A DNA stretch of 64,000 bases from Ophioderma brevispina (GCA_023653785.1 JAMKCH010051437.1:124001-188000), one strand, 5' to 3'; shown: positions 1-12,111, counted from the stretch's first letter. Program-made: numbers and translations. Notes: generated by a model not told the origin, from the letters alone.

Positions 1-380
1 CTGTGCTTGTGCTAAAGCAAGGAAATGGCTGAATCGCAGCATCAGCATTCATGCTTTGAGCTTGTAGATGAAGATCTGAAAGGAATCAGAGGTGCAGTTC
101 ATAGGGCTAATACCAAACGGCAGGTAAAATACACCGTGAAGATATTCGAGGATTATAATTTGACACCAATAACGGCCATCTGCAGGCCGTGTAAAAGTTG
201 CCGAATTCGGAGTTGTATGCATCTTGCCGACAAAAACATGGCAAGAAGTCGATTACGGCGATCCGTTTTGGACTCCAACATCACTTCCTCAACACAAGAA
301 AGGTTGATTGCTAATTATTCACAAGTTTTGGACCCTAAGTTACACAAATTGTTAAACCATGCATGCAATGCCATGCCTGC
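1..380 (+). pseudogene. Crypton-like element, copy 1, 5' coding remnant (frameshifted)
   Basis: This is a decayed coding remnant read on the + strand. An open stretch beginning at the ATG at 25 reads MAESQHQHSCFEL and then a NTKRQVKYTVKIFEDY segment. That pattern (acidic start, N-T-K-R, hydrophobic helix, F-x-x-Y) resembles the N-terminal SAM-like domain of Crypton-type tyrosine recombinases and their domesticated relatives. Around 241-290 another frame reads KKSITAIRFGLQHHFL, which resembles the 'S-hydrophobic-x-AIR-x-GL-x-R-HL' helix of the same domain, so at least one frameshift separates the two parts. The same sequence occurs inverted at about 25125-25710, where the second helix is in frame with AEFGAARKIVHILPTK. 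No catalytic R-H-R-Y block is seen in either copy. Homology ends near 376, where a LINE begins. The family assignment rests on motif memory, not a search. Confidence 0.5.
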
Positions 381-384
381 CCTT

Positions 385-1560
385 ATATAAAGAGGCCTGT
401 ACTGTTTCAATCTCTTTCAGTAACAGAAACATACAGCGGGGGTAAGCAATGGTGTCTTATCTGCCAAACATGTCATGGACTATGGACTGCCACAGGGCTC
501 AACTGTTGGCCCGTTGTCATTTTTCTTATGTTCTGTTTACCAGCCCAATTGGAAGAATTATCAACTGACATGGCTTATCATACCACTTGTATGCAGACGA
601 CATCCAGTTATATATCACCTTTGATCCCACTGACTCTACATCAATTCAGTCAGCTCTCTCCACACTTAACATTGTATCAGTGACATTAACATTGGATGAC
701 GAGCAACATGCTTTTAAGTTAAACAATGACAAAACTGAGTTTTTCTTTGCCATATCCCCTCACAACAAATGTCTTATGCCACCTGTCTCGCTGCAAGTTG
801 GATCGGACACAATTCATCCGGCTGAGACCGTCCGCAATTTTGTTTTCATCTTTGATACGCACATGACAATGTCAGCGCACATTTCATCTCTTTGTAGCAA
901 CCTTACCTTTCATCTAAGAAACATATCTCGCATCCGCCGTTATTTGGACTTTGACAACTGCAACCATGTTATTCGCTCATTAGTGCTTTCCAGAATGGAT
1001 TATGGAAATGCCCTTCTTATGGGTTCATATAGCAAAAATATCGCTAGACTTCAACGTCTCCAGAACTGGTCAGCCAAACTCATTTTCTGTGCCAAAAAAT
1101 TTGACCATGCAAGCCATTTTCTGAAAGAGTTGCACTGGCTGCCAATCAGGGAGCGGATCCAATATAAGATCATGTTATACGTCTTTAAATGTATAAATGG
1201 ATCTGCACCTGAGTACATTTCATCTCTTCTGTCCAAACGCTGTCCAGTTCGTGAGGGTTTACGTCGTTCTTCTGATACCACTCACCTTGTAGAACACAAA
1301 AATTCACAGTCGCACACTTATATCTGCATCTGAGAAGACATTGTACTTCATGGCTCCATTACTATGGAACAAACTGCCAATTTCCATCCGCTCAGTTACA
1401 TCTATTTCCATGTTTAAGAAGCATCTCAAATCTCATCTGTTTAACAATTGATCTTTGTATTTACCATTTGTATTTTTGCTTTCTTTTTCGTGTATGTTGT
1501 TTGCTTTTCATGCGCTGTGATCTTGTAGAAATGGTGCTATATAAAAGCCGTATGTATGTC
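385..1560 (+). pseudogene. 5'-truncated CR1/L2-type LINE reverse transcriptase, frameshifted
   Basis: This is a dead non-LTR retrotransposon fragment. Around 460-510 one frame reads YGLPQGSTVGPLSF, the conserved turn before the RT active site. A shift then leads to YADDIQLYI, whose YADD catalytic motif is encoded at 590-601. The thumb and C-terminal region follow, with SRMDYGNALL, LQRLQN, LHWLPIRERIQYKIM and INGSAPEYI, all typical of CR1/L2-like elements. After another frameshift near 1280 the C-terminus LWNKLPISIRS is readable and ends at the TGA at 1449-1451. The 3' end contains a 'gtgctatataaaag' box and a short TATG-type tail near 1535-1560, also typical of this group. Endonuclease and most palm/finger sequence is missing. 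The fragment interrupts the Crypton-like copy 1, so it inserted later. Confidence 0.85.
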
Positions 1561-1564
1561 TGTG

Positions 1565-1800
1565 TTAGCATCCTGGCTTAGAATGTTCTTTTAACCAATC
1601 AGATGCCAAGAATCTATATATTCGGTATATAAAACAAATATTGACTGCTTTTATTCGGAGCATGGTTGAAACTATAGGCCCAAGGTGATCTCGAAAACCA
1701 TACTATGCCCCTCGGCTTACGCCTCGGGGCAGAGTATGGTTTCGAGATCACCTTGGGCCTATAGTTTCAACCATGCCCCTCATAGCAGTCAATATTTGTA
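1565..1800 (+). mobile_element. Crypton-like element, copy 1, 3' end with long palindrome
   Basis: An AT-rich lead-in (accaatcag, then aatctatatattcggtatat near 1610-1631) is followed by a hairpin from 1635 to 1798. The outer arms are caaatattgactgct (1635-1649) and its complement agcagtcaatatttg (1784-1798). Inner arms of about 50 bp start at gcatggttgaaactatag and meet around a GC-rich centre near 1711-1727. Asymmetric spacers (ttattcgga on one side, ccctcat on the other) give the hairpin a direction. The same structure recurs inverted at 24880-25042, which shows it is part of a mobile family. Confidence 0.8.
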
Positions 1801-1846
1801 TATTAAGCCCCTATTGAAAGGTTTTGAAAAATGTATAATTGTTCTG

Positions 1847-1860
1847 GTTGCCATGGTAAC
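1847..1860 (+). promoter_or_regulatory. X-box-like motif (RFX-type)
   Basis: GTTGCCATGGTAAC matches the X-box pattern GTNRCC, 0-3 spacer, RGYAAC bound by RFX factors. It lies just outside the Crypton-like palindrome, and a related half site (ccatggcaacc) lies near 2000, so it may belong to a repeat. No gene start is visible nearby, so function is unknown. Confidence 0.3.
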
Positions 1861-4138
1861 CACATTGGGCTTCTGATTGGATGAATTCTTAAATGATAAC
1901 TAAAAACAAAAAAATGCAATTGGTACCAAACTTGGGTGGTATGTAGGATGAAAATACGTAGGGCACTATGACCTGAATTGTTTATATATTTGGGGGTCCA
2001 TGGCAACCAGGAAGCCAAATAATTTACTAAAAAATATATTGACTGGATACTCTACCTTGTCTGCATGCATGCATCTACTGCAAATTAATCCACTACATTT
2101 TAATAGTTGAATAAATGATAAAAAGTTCAATGCACCATCCAATTATAAATCAACATGTGGCTTGAGCATTTAAAATGTTATTCCGTTGTATCATTTGTCA
2201 CTCTTTATTTCACGTAAAGAAACTCAAACCATTTCCTGTGACAAAATTATTTTCTTTTTAACATTTTTTTAAAGCCAGTGTAATGAAACCACAAAATTTA
2301 TTCCATTAACTTGAAACTCAAAACTTAAACTTGAAACTCAATTATCTCCATGTAAAATTAATCAATCCACAGTATTCTGTTGCGTTTAAATGGCATCATA
2401 TATAAGATGCGGCGTGCAATGACAAAAATCAATAGACTGTTTGAATAATTGGTACACGTCTGTTCTTTATTTGAAGCGTTTTGAATATATTCACACTATC
2501 ATAATAGGCCTCTTTCAAATTCACATTCATATGTATCACTTGGCAGTTGTGGTTGAGGTTCAGCACTTAGTGAGTTAATTCCCCACTAAATGATGTTACT
2601 ACAGAATCAATAGGCAGTGATGTATACAAATTAATCTGTTCGGTTATGAAAACTGCACTTGGGATTAATTGCCTTTCATATAATAGCAAGGTGTCAAAAT
2701 AAAAACATAACCATCAAAATGAATAAAAAGGTTGATGTCATCCAGTAGGAAGAGAGATTTGTCAGAGCAAACTTAAGTCACATATGAGGAGCAACTTCAC
2801 ATGCATATTTCTTGTGTTGTTTTCCCCAAGGCCCCTTATATGCATGCTAGGCGTAGTTGATGGAGTTAAACTGTTATAGGAGCTTGTTTTATGGGAGTCT
2901 GTTGCAACTATGATGAATATGAGGAAGTGCAGTATCACATAGCCATTTACTCGGTCATTCAGACAGGATGGAAGGTAACTAAAGAAGCATTATGATGTAC
3001 TGTTCTGTGTCATTCTTGAAGGCTAAGATATTATTAGTAATGCCCTTTTTGATGAAATCAAGCAAAACTGTTGTTTCTAGTGAAATTACTATGGTTTACC
3101 TAAACACATTTAATATGCGGATCTTGTACTGAGCTGGAGTGCGAATGTATATATCACAATATGGTATTAGTTAATGTAATATGTATAGCTTCAAGGTTTT
3201 CATCAAATCAGTTTTTATTGATCATGTTGTTTTTTAAAGAGTCAATGAGCTATTAACTATGACATTCTATAAGAATGCTTTGAATAAATTCCAGAGGACC
3301 TTTACGTCATTTATCACAGGCAAAAGGGTGACCAGTTCAAAAGGTCTGTGGTACAGGGCCGTTGCAGCAGAGAAAGAAAATGCACAGCTTAGTTGAAATA
3401 ATTATTGATCCCATATTCACAGTCACACAGAGCTGGCGGATTTGGTTTGGAAATTGTTTTTTAAAGGTTAGGCCGTCAACTTCCCCAACAGCAGGAGATA
3501 GCCGTGCACTTGTGCAGGAGAATCTTTGTAGGCTGCAATATGAAGCCGCCAAATGGACAAAATGGCTCTATTATTAAATGCATGTTGTTTTAAAAGATGT
3601 CAGGGATCGGTGGGTGTTAAAACGCTATCTTTGAACCTTGCACAATTAATGCTACTGTATTAACCCCACAGCCACAAAAATGGATGTGATATACAAATCA
3701 GTTGACTAAGAGAATGTAACTTAGTCACTGAACTTAATTGAATGCATATTGAAATGTTACTGTCACATTACATACTAGAAATAGTCCTATGCTCTCAGCT
3801 AGGGCTTATTTTCAGAAGACTTCATCTTACAAACAGGCCAGAATTCTGCTTCAATTCCTAATCCAAATTGCACTTACCCGCTTCACCTGACAGTGCAATA
3901 GTTTGATTGCTTGGACCGCCTGAACAGGCAATGCTTTCTAGCTTACTCTCATATTAGGAGATCATATTGGAATGAATGCAGGTGTAAAAACTGCCATTAG
4001 TGGAAGGTGCAGAGAAAGAAATCCATTTAAAGGGATTAGGATGGGGTGAGCATACATAGCGGCATGTAATTTTATTGCAGGTTGATTCATTCTTAGATAT
4101 CTCCTGTATTAGCACATGTAGAGAAGGTTAACAAGTTC

Positions 4139-4163
4139 TTGTGTGTGTGTGTGGGGGGGGGGG
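4139..4163. repeat. Simple repeat (GT)n followed by poly-G
   Basis: A GT run passes directly into a run of about ten G. Confidence 0.9.
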
Positions 4164-4737
4164 TGATTTACCTTATTCATGTTAAAAGTGTGTTAAGCTA
4201 ATGTAGAAGATTATTATATTTTCCTGTACTAATGCTGTACATTGTCCTTGACTTTATCAAATTGATTTCTCCCTGTCTTCCCATTCCTTTCTGTTTTCAT
4301 TTATCATTTGTCAAATATCTTTAAGACATACACGTTATGCAAGTTTTTTGCCCTGAGATGGATATGCATTTTAAATGCATGTGGCTAGCACAGTCAAGAA
4401 GAGTCAAGTGCTATCTACTGAAGATAGGCAGCTGTAATAGGTAGCCTAAGTAGGATTTAAGTGTTGCTTTTATTATTCTGAATGTTTCAAAATGGTGATA
4501 ATTGATGGCATGAAGAGAGACATTTAGGTTGTTTTGATATTATAAGATGCATGCACTTGTAGCTACTTCGATACAATCTGAAGAGCATCATTTGTAGTGA
4601 ACGTTGTCTGCTTTTTGAAGCCACTATCAGTGTTTTTCTGCCCATGTTTTGGCCTTCACAACCAAGGTTGTGGAGGACCTGTGTGATATGCATATGCATG
4701 TATATGTGGGTGGAAGAAAATTCACCAATCCACTCTA

Positions 4738-4985
4738 TAGACTAAACCAAATAGTCAATGAACTTTAAAGGTGGCATGGCAATAGAACATGAGGTTATGT
4801 GCTGCATACTTTTTGACAGGTTATAAATATTATGAGCTCATTTGCATTTGTCAAGAAAATGTATTAACTCTACCAAATCAAAGAGTCAATGAACTTTAAA
4901 ACCTGGCAGGGTGATAGAACATTAGGTCATGTGCTGAAATTTTTTGGACAGGTTAAATATTAATTAGCTCATTTGCATATTTTTA
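4738..4985. repeat. Two-unit tandem repeat of about 130 bp
   Basis: Two diverged units each contain gtcaatgaactttaaa (4753 and 4884), 'atagaacat', 'gtcatgtgctg'-like and 'agctcatttgcat' blocks in the same order. A related single unit (caatgaacttcatacttgg, then 'gatagaacatg') occurs at about 29239-29275, so this is a dispersed family that dimerised here. Confidence 0.7.
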
Positions 4986-6318
4986 ATATAGTGTGATTAA
5001 ATCAAAGTTGTGGGGCTAGCTCGCAGTGCGTAATTCTTGTGTGCATACCTATCTGTTTTGAACACAAATTGATCAGTTTATCTAAGTGGAGTGATTTCAA
5101 TGCAAGTAGGCCATGTCTCTCATAGAACATTGCAAATAATGTTAACTGATAGTGGCAGTGGCAACTGATCAGTTGTTGAGTTACGTATGCACTATTTCTG
5201 ACTTAGGATATATGTTACTAAAAGTCTGAATGAACACGGACACTCATCATGATCATAAAAGGCAGATTTTGGCTTTTTGAGATTGTTATTTTCTTTCACC
5301 ATTTACATGGTTTATATATTACATACATGCTTGTTCTAAAATGCTCAAACCATATGTTTTATTGAATTTGGTTTATATTCTGGTCAAGAAAATCATTGAT
5401 AGTGGCTTAAAGTGAAATCAGAAGTAAATCCTCCTGTCCACCCACAAGTTTTACATAGCATTAAATTAAGCCTGGAGTGCATTATTTATGAAGGCTTTTA
5501 TATAGGTTAAGTCACTTAGGTGTATTTGAGTTATTGAGGTAGGAAAATGGACTTCAGGGGCCATCTATCATTCAACCATATTCTAGTATTTGTCCATTAG
5601 TACAGCAATTTATGGGCAGAAGTTATGGCATGGTTTAATTGACACATCTGGGATGATCAGGATTGAATCAATTTATCCATGTCATGGGTTTTCAGTGCCT
5701 CCTATGAGTAGGGAGTATTTGGGGTTTATGTCCAATCATTGCTTTATTTTAAGTGCCTGTCATTGTCAAAATTATCCCTGGCCATACACTTGATGCTCCA
5801 AATCATGTGTGTTTTTAGGCCATGGTATTGCACCTTCCACTCTTCCTGTCACTTATAGAATTCAGTCTGAGTCATGTGTTAGCTTATGAATATTATGGCT
5901 TGATGTTTCTGCAGAGTAGCCTTGGATCAGGGGAGAGGAGGTAGGGAAGTGAGAAACAAAGAGCATTTTAATTTTACAGGGGAAAAGATAAAGTAAATAG
6001 ATTGAAGGCAGAGAATTTGATTCCAAGAGAAGAAAAATTAATCCAAGTCCTGGAAGAGCAATAGGTAAAGAATGTTTCCCAGGGGAAAATGTAACTGCTC
6101 ATTCTCAAGCATATGTGGGCTCTACTTTATTTGGTCAAGGTACCATGATATTTGGTAGTCCCTCTTAATTAACATACTTGGGGCATTGTCATATTTGGTA
6201 TGTGTTTCATTTTATTCAGTGAAAATGATGTATGATTCTGCTGGCTGTTATTCTGGCTCAAATTCCCCCTTTCCATGATTGCTGCTTAAATTCCATCTGA
6301 ATGCTTGACAACAAACAA

Positions 6319-6358
6319 ACACAAATAAGCTAGAGTGAATATCACTCTAGTTTTTGTG
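6319..6358. repeat. Short perfect hairpin
   Basis: The core is ctagagtga, loop ata, tcactctag (6330-6350). The arms extend imperfectly into cacaaa/tttgtg on each side. Confidence 0.6.
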
Positions 6359-6949
6359 ATAACAAAGATTTTCTTAGCCTCCAAGCATCCGAAGAAAATC
6401 ACTGAATGTTGGTATCTGACAGCATTTTTACCCTAAGCTTGGATATTTCAAGGCCTTCTGTTGGCATCATTTTTCAACTACATGTACACATCTTATCTCA
6501 ACAAGGACTAACACATTTGATTGCAAGTTGAGCGGGATAAGATCTCAAAGTCGATGAAAGATCATTTTAGGTCAGTGACCGAGTAAAGTTTAATCTTTTG
6601 AAGACAAATAACAAAAATAATTCACATTTTCTTTTTTTTTTTCAAATTTGTTTCATGCACAAAAATTCATTTCAGCCCTTGGAAAACCATTTTCACTCTT
6701 GAAAACTTACCCAAAGAGTGAAATCACTATTATAATATGCTGATATGTTTTTAGGTTAATACCCTTACACTGTACCTTGTCTTTTCAAAAGTGTTTTTTT
6801 AGAAGGAGACTGAAATGAGCAACTTGCGGATTGATGTCAGGACACCTGTAGGCCTATGTGTTAACAAATGTTTACCCTCCCCTTTTTCAGTGTTCTCAGG
6901 GTTAATTTTAAAGATACTAGAAGGGAGTAGAACTTTTGGAACTACCTCA

Positions 6950-7015
6950 ACACATGGGGTCAAAAGTAATCTGGGCTCATGTGGAGTCAAAGGTAATCTA
7001 GGATCATGTGGGTCA
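6950..7015 (+). repeat. Two-unit repeat with GGTCA-like half sites
   Basis: Two units of about 30 bp each contain gtcaaaagtaatct or gtcaaaggtaatct followed by 'catgtgg'. A similar 'ggtaatctgggagtcatg' segment lies at 45337-45360. Confidence 0.6.
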
Positions 7016-7613
7016 GTACGTTACTTTTTCTTAATGAAATTTACTCTATATTGCAAATTATTTTGTATAACTTTTATATCATAACTTTTATTGTCATACA
7101 TTGCTGTGATGTTGAAGTTCAAATAAATTTGATGGATTGAATTCAATTTTTTAGACTTGGTGATGGGAATCCTAGCTTGTCAAAATTTAAGCCAGAATGA
7201 TAAGGAAATTGCATGGTAAGTGTGTTTGAGAATGAGAGTGAAGGTATTTGTAGACTTGACCATGCCTTAACTGGTTCATAGAGACCAGCATTACTTTGCA
7301 TTGGATAATTCGGCCTGTGGCCTTGTACTTCCACTTGGTTAACATTTATGGCTCAGTCTAAGAATAACACTGTCATCCTCTAATGTTATTATTTTACTAA
7401 ACCTATTAGGATGCTTCATGCCTGGTGTGATAGAAGCGTGAAAAATGTGCAAATATATTGCTATAATCTTGGCCATAATTGTTGAACCACTAGACATCAT
7501 CTTGAATTTGTCTTTCTTTTTTTTTTACTTAAAGATTCCCTTTGCCCTGCCCTTCCCATCCCCTCCCTTCCCAATGGCCAGTATTGAAAACACATCACAT
7601 TCCAATACACATG

Positions 7614-8222
7614 TTAAAGGTGCCTGAACTGATTTTAAGTGTACTTGATACAAGAGCCTAGCACTCACATACAGCCACAACACAAGTTTTGTTGGAAACT
7701 TGAGGTTTTGGTCATAGACTTGATAAAATATACCACAATGGCTTAGAGATTACTGTGATCTGGTTAAAGGTGCGTGTTCCGATCGTCTTTGGGACCCCCC
7801 CTGATTTACCCGGAAGTAGTATCAATTTTGATATCAGATGAAAGGCCGTATTTTTCTCAGTGTCGTCCTGAAATTTGAGCCCTCAACTCCATTTCATTCC
7901 CAAGATATAAACAAAAAACCGCCGTTTTAGTGGTTAACCATCGATATAGCACAGTATTGAATAGGGCTTTGCAACATGCATTATTGCGTCTACCAAGTGC
8001 CAGGCTCTTATATCAAGTAGAGAACACAATACACATAAATCGGAACAAGTACCTTTAACCATAAAACAGAAGTTTTTGATCCATATCTTTGGAAAGAAAT
8101 GCATTTGAAAGCTGAAATTTTGGGACAATGAGAAAAATATAGGCTTTTATATGGTATAAAAATCAAAGTAATTTCTGGGTAAGTCGGAGGCCCTAAAGAT
8201 GATCAGAACATGCACATGTTAA
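7614..8222. mobile_element. Old TTAA MITE (family A), split by a younger copy
   Basis: The outer element begins TTAAAGGTGCCTGAACTGAT at 7614 and ends with gatgatcagaacatgcacat before TTAA at 8219-8222. Its body (gcctagcactcacatacagc, 'ggaaacttgaggttttg', then after the insertion 'ccatatctttggaaagaaatg', 'acaatgagaaaaata', 'ctgggtaagtcgg') lines up with the intact family member at 20215-20553 in the same orientation. The younger copy sits in its internal GGTTAACC site. Confidence 0.75.
7764..8058. mobile_element. TTAA-flanked MITE, family A, younger nested copy
   Basis: The element is flanked by TTAA at 7764-7767 and 8055-8058. Terminal inverted repeats read AAAGGTGCGTGTTCCGAT and, at the other end, atcggaacaagtaccttt. 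The interior shares gtggttaacc, agtattgaatagggctttgc and 'gccaggctcttatatcaag' with copies at 20215 and 48735. The TTAA target and short TIR fit a piggyBac-type non-autonomous element; no transposase is present. Orientation is opposite to 20215 and the same as 48735. Confidence 0.85.
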
Positions 8223-11165
8223 ACTGTTCATAACATTGGCCATCATTGTAGATTTGGCCTTCAATCTGCCGATGATCCCAATTCCACAAAAAAAATTACA
8301 AATTGTAGAATGGCGACTGGTAAGTGCTCACCAAAACAACTGGCTCCAGGCATTTCTGATGAATATTAAATTGACTTCAGTTAATATTTGATGACTCATG
8401 AACCACTATCACCACCACTAATATATCAACTAATAAAGCCTATTATGCACTGAGGTACCGCTATTACCTTCATTAAAGAACACAAATTGTACTTACAACT
8501 AACAAGCTTATTGAAGTCCATGTGATTAGATGCTATAAATATTGAATATTTATCAATATCAGAACCAACATTAGAAATTGTGAAGTTAGTGTTTGCATTA
8601 AAAGCACTGGTCGCTGCTAACAAAACCATTAAACCTTGGATTTGAATGCCAGATAAAATGCTAGCAAAATAAGAAAAATAAAGGTTTCTCCAAGAGCACG
8701 TGGATGAATCAAATGAGAAAAGCGGTTAGGTGTGAAGAAGACCTAGGAAATACATAAACAAGTTATGTGTTCAGTTTAAAAAAAATCAAAAAATTAAAAA
8801 TATTAAAAAAAGTAACTTTTGTATGTGTCTCGAGTACAAGAATTAAGAATAAAACAGTTTTATCTCCTTTTTTTATTAAAAGTTTGCCTAGTTAAGCTTT
8901 AGTTTGTCACCCAGCTTTTGCAAATTCATCGGGTTTCTTAAAAACATTTTTCGTGATTACGTGGCTTCCATGTCTGTGATTGGGTAATTGCATCATATAG
9001 CCAATTAAATCGCCAGGTTGGGCCCGAGAGTTAGCGATATCTGTGCGTTAAAGGGATTCAGAACATCAAAATGCACCATTTAAGTAAATAACAGGATAAT
9101 TTTACTAGGACAAAGAAAATTTTATATCAAACTTCATCAACCAGCTGACCTTTATCTATCATAAATTGATAATGTAATACATTTTTTGTGTCTTCTTAAA
9201 CCCTTCTACATGTACTTTGGTGCTCTCAATTACATGATGGTATTGAAACAGGGCTTACGTGGTAATCCTGTCACTGTACTCATTCAGTCCAGAAACACAC
9301 TATTAGGTTACTGTTAAACAATCATTATGATTGGATCATTTCAAAACAGGCGTCAACTGATCCATTTGACTGGATAGAGTTCCATAACCTTTGATGTTTG
9401 AATTATCACTAAATTATAAACACAACTCGTCAATGATGCTGAATTGATGTTATTGCGCTTCGTGTTGGGGAATAACGGGGAGACAAGAAACCGGATCGGA
9501 TATTTGAAACTGGGGCTTTTAATTTTTAACAAGTCTCTGAGGAAATTCTGGCATAAATATAAAATACTTTTTTGGATGAATCTTCTTTGCCTGGGGCCGC
9601 AGCTTCCTGACTGTGCCTTGGATATGGAATGATGGAGTAGCAGGCAGGGTCTGAGATATCTCGGTCTATTCTATCCCCACTGCTGCCTCCATCTACGTGA
9701 TCTTGTGACACTCTGTTACCTGTATAGCACAAAATCAATATGTGGCGTAGTATTGCTCATTCATAGCGCAAAACAGGGGATAGATAAGGGGATAATTGGG
9801 TCTTTCAAATGTCACGTCTTGGGCCCGGGTGGGCCGGCTAGGGTTTCCTGCCGTTTATGTCTCAATATTGGACATTGATACAAGAGATCTTTCAAGGGAG
9901 GTGTGTTTAATTCTCATGGTGGTTTATCTGCCTTTTGCTGGCACACAAGACACATGTAACCGTTTTGCCGTTGCACTTTATTGTTGCCAATACCAGGCTT
10001 GACAGCATCAGGTGTCTATATGCTCATGCTTTGCTCTCTTATTATGTGCGTTATCAAAGTACAGAATATGCACATCATGGTGAATACGACATGTAACTTT
10101 GAAGGCGTTAGTGAATAAAAGTTTTTTGCCTCGCATAACCCATAAAAAATATTGTCATTAAGTGAGCTTAGCAGTTGGTTTTATTTTGCAATTGTGCTCC
10201 CTGCTTGTTATTACATTGCAAATGAGTAACTCAAGCTCTTGCCGGTGTGCTAAAGACACTCTTGACATTTGGTTATAGTATTGAATGTTGCTTGTAGGAC
10301 AGTTTCCAAACAAGCAATTGCTACTCGGTCTGCGGGTGCCCCTCACGTTGACAAAAATTTTTGGCTCAATTGACCTGTGCTACTAACAAGCATTGATGGT
10401 GATCAGCAGGCGGAAAGCTATCCGTGTTACAAGTAAACATGAGAAAAGTCAGACAAGAAAAGAAACAATTGTTGCTCTTGCTTCTTTCCAGTGTTTTGTG
10501 AGTGAGAGGGTTAGAATGCTGGACAGTTCCCAAGGGCAGTTACACATGCAGTGTGCCATCTTGAGTCAGTTGAACAGTTTCACTATGTTATGCTTTTGTT
10601 TGGGCCAGTGCATGCTCTGATTGCTTTTGCTGGCTAATGAAGCAAAAAGAAACTCATCACAGCTTGCTAGCTTAGTCGGATATAACAGGGTCACAAACAA
10701 CAACTTCCACTTTAAAACATCTTGTGTGGATTTATTTCATACCTTGTATTTCACAATGAGTGTTAAACTGTGATATATTTCTCCAGAACGATAAAAAAAT
10801 ATGCCTGCCATTAGCCACCGTTTGTACAATATTTTAAATGGATTGGAATTAGCATTCTTATGTTGTTTGTAGTATTTTCTTTGTTTTATTTATATTTGCT
10901 CCAAATTAGTGCTATGTTGTGAACCTTTCAAATGAACAATTAAGTAGTCCAATCTGGGAACAAATGCATCCAGCGGGAATTGTGCTGGAAAAGTCAGTGC
11001 TAAAAGTGAAGTCTTCTCTGCAATTATCATGTAATATTGTAAGACAGTGCCAAGTATACTCAGTACGCCATGTTTAATTCAAATCCTGTCTTTTAGTCTT
11101 CAAAGTACATGCATTAAATAACACTATGTAGATATTGAATGTGTGAAGCTCTACATCTTAAATTG

Positions 11166-11213
11166 CACTCTCCGTATCCCAATTGCTATCTACCAGAGAT
11201 AGCAGGGAGTGTA
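11166..11213. repeat. Bulged hairpin
   Basis: Arms cactctcc with gctatct pair with agatagc with aggagagtg-like sequence (agcagggagtg), leaving an internal loop and a short 'accag' terminal loop. Confidence 0.5.
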
Positions 11214-12098
11214 CAACATATTGGCTCATCTTTCCCAATTTTATACAATACACACATTGGTAATATGCTTTCAAGCTTCGATTAGCTGCTCAGATATACA
11301 GCTGCGTCGGCCCTGCCTTGCTCTGCCCCGTTCGCGTACCACTTTGATTGTATCTTTCAAAAATAAACACTTCTTGGATATGTCTTTTTAGGTCAGTGAA
11401 CTTGAGTTTTGGATTGCGAATATAGGAGTTCAGTGATTCCCAAATGTTTCCATTAATCATCATAGCATTTGGCTATTGTTCCAATTGCCCTTGCACAGAG
11501 TAATTTATTATACGACACCTTGTGCAGTAAGAAACCGGCCTGTTGGTTTCTGGAGACAAAAAGCATGATACCCAAGATGAGTTTACATACTGGCATTTCA
11601 ATGTGATTGACCAAACTCTGCATTGAGAGATGAGGCTAATGTGTCAGCTTGTAGTGGTTGTTTGTCAGTGTATTCTAACAGTGTTATAGAGTTGTGAAAC
11701 TGTCTGTTGGAGTTGAATGCATGGAGCCAATGTACTTGTTAAATTTATAATTTGTGTTCAGCTCCTAATAAAGATCTCAGGTGTTCTATGCTCTGAGGTT
11801 ACCGCTGATGAATTGCTCTCCTCTCAAAATTCTGAACGTTATCATTTTCATAGGAATTTTATTCTCTAGGTACTAAATATTTATCCTTTTTACTTATTTA
11901 TTGAATTAATTGCCGCTTTCACTCTGGCAGTAAAAGTCTTTGTACATTGCCAAAGTGGAGATGCAACCTCATTAGGTGGTTTTAGGTAGGGCAGGAGACC
12001 ACGTCATCTGGTTCAATCCAGCATCTTCACTTTTTTATTTGGATAAATTCGGTATGATTGTGTATTGAAGTAAGGGTTTATGTTGAGTGTAGATGTGG

Positions 12099-12111
12099 AG
12101 GTCAAAGGTCA
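12099..12111 (+). promoter_or_regulatory. DR1-type nuclear receptor half-site repeat
   Basis: AGGTCAAAGGTCA is a perfect direct repeat of AGGTCA with 1 bp spacing. It is followed by two more GGTCA copies (12114-12124). It lies in a GGTCA-rich dispersed repeat, so occurrence here may reflect the repeat rather than selected regulation. Confidence 0.35.

Larger units (their letters stand above)
1801..4640. other. No gene seen; AT-rich non-coding DNA
   Basis: Only short open frames without recognisable motifs occur here. There is an X-box-like site at 1847-1860 and a GT/G simple repeat at 4139-4163. A 17 bp imperfect palindrome at 4411-4427 recurs in opposite orientation at 55994 and 56917. Confidence 0.6.
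5000..7610. other. No gene seen
   Basis: No open frame here carries a domain I recognise. A small hairpin lies at 6319-6358 and a two-unit GGTCA-containing repeat at about 6950-7015. Confidence 0.55.
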
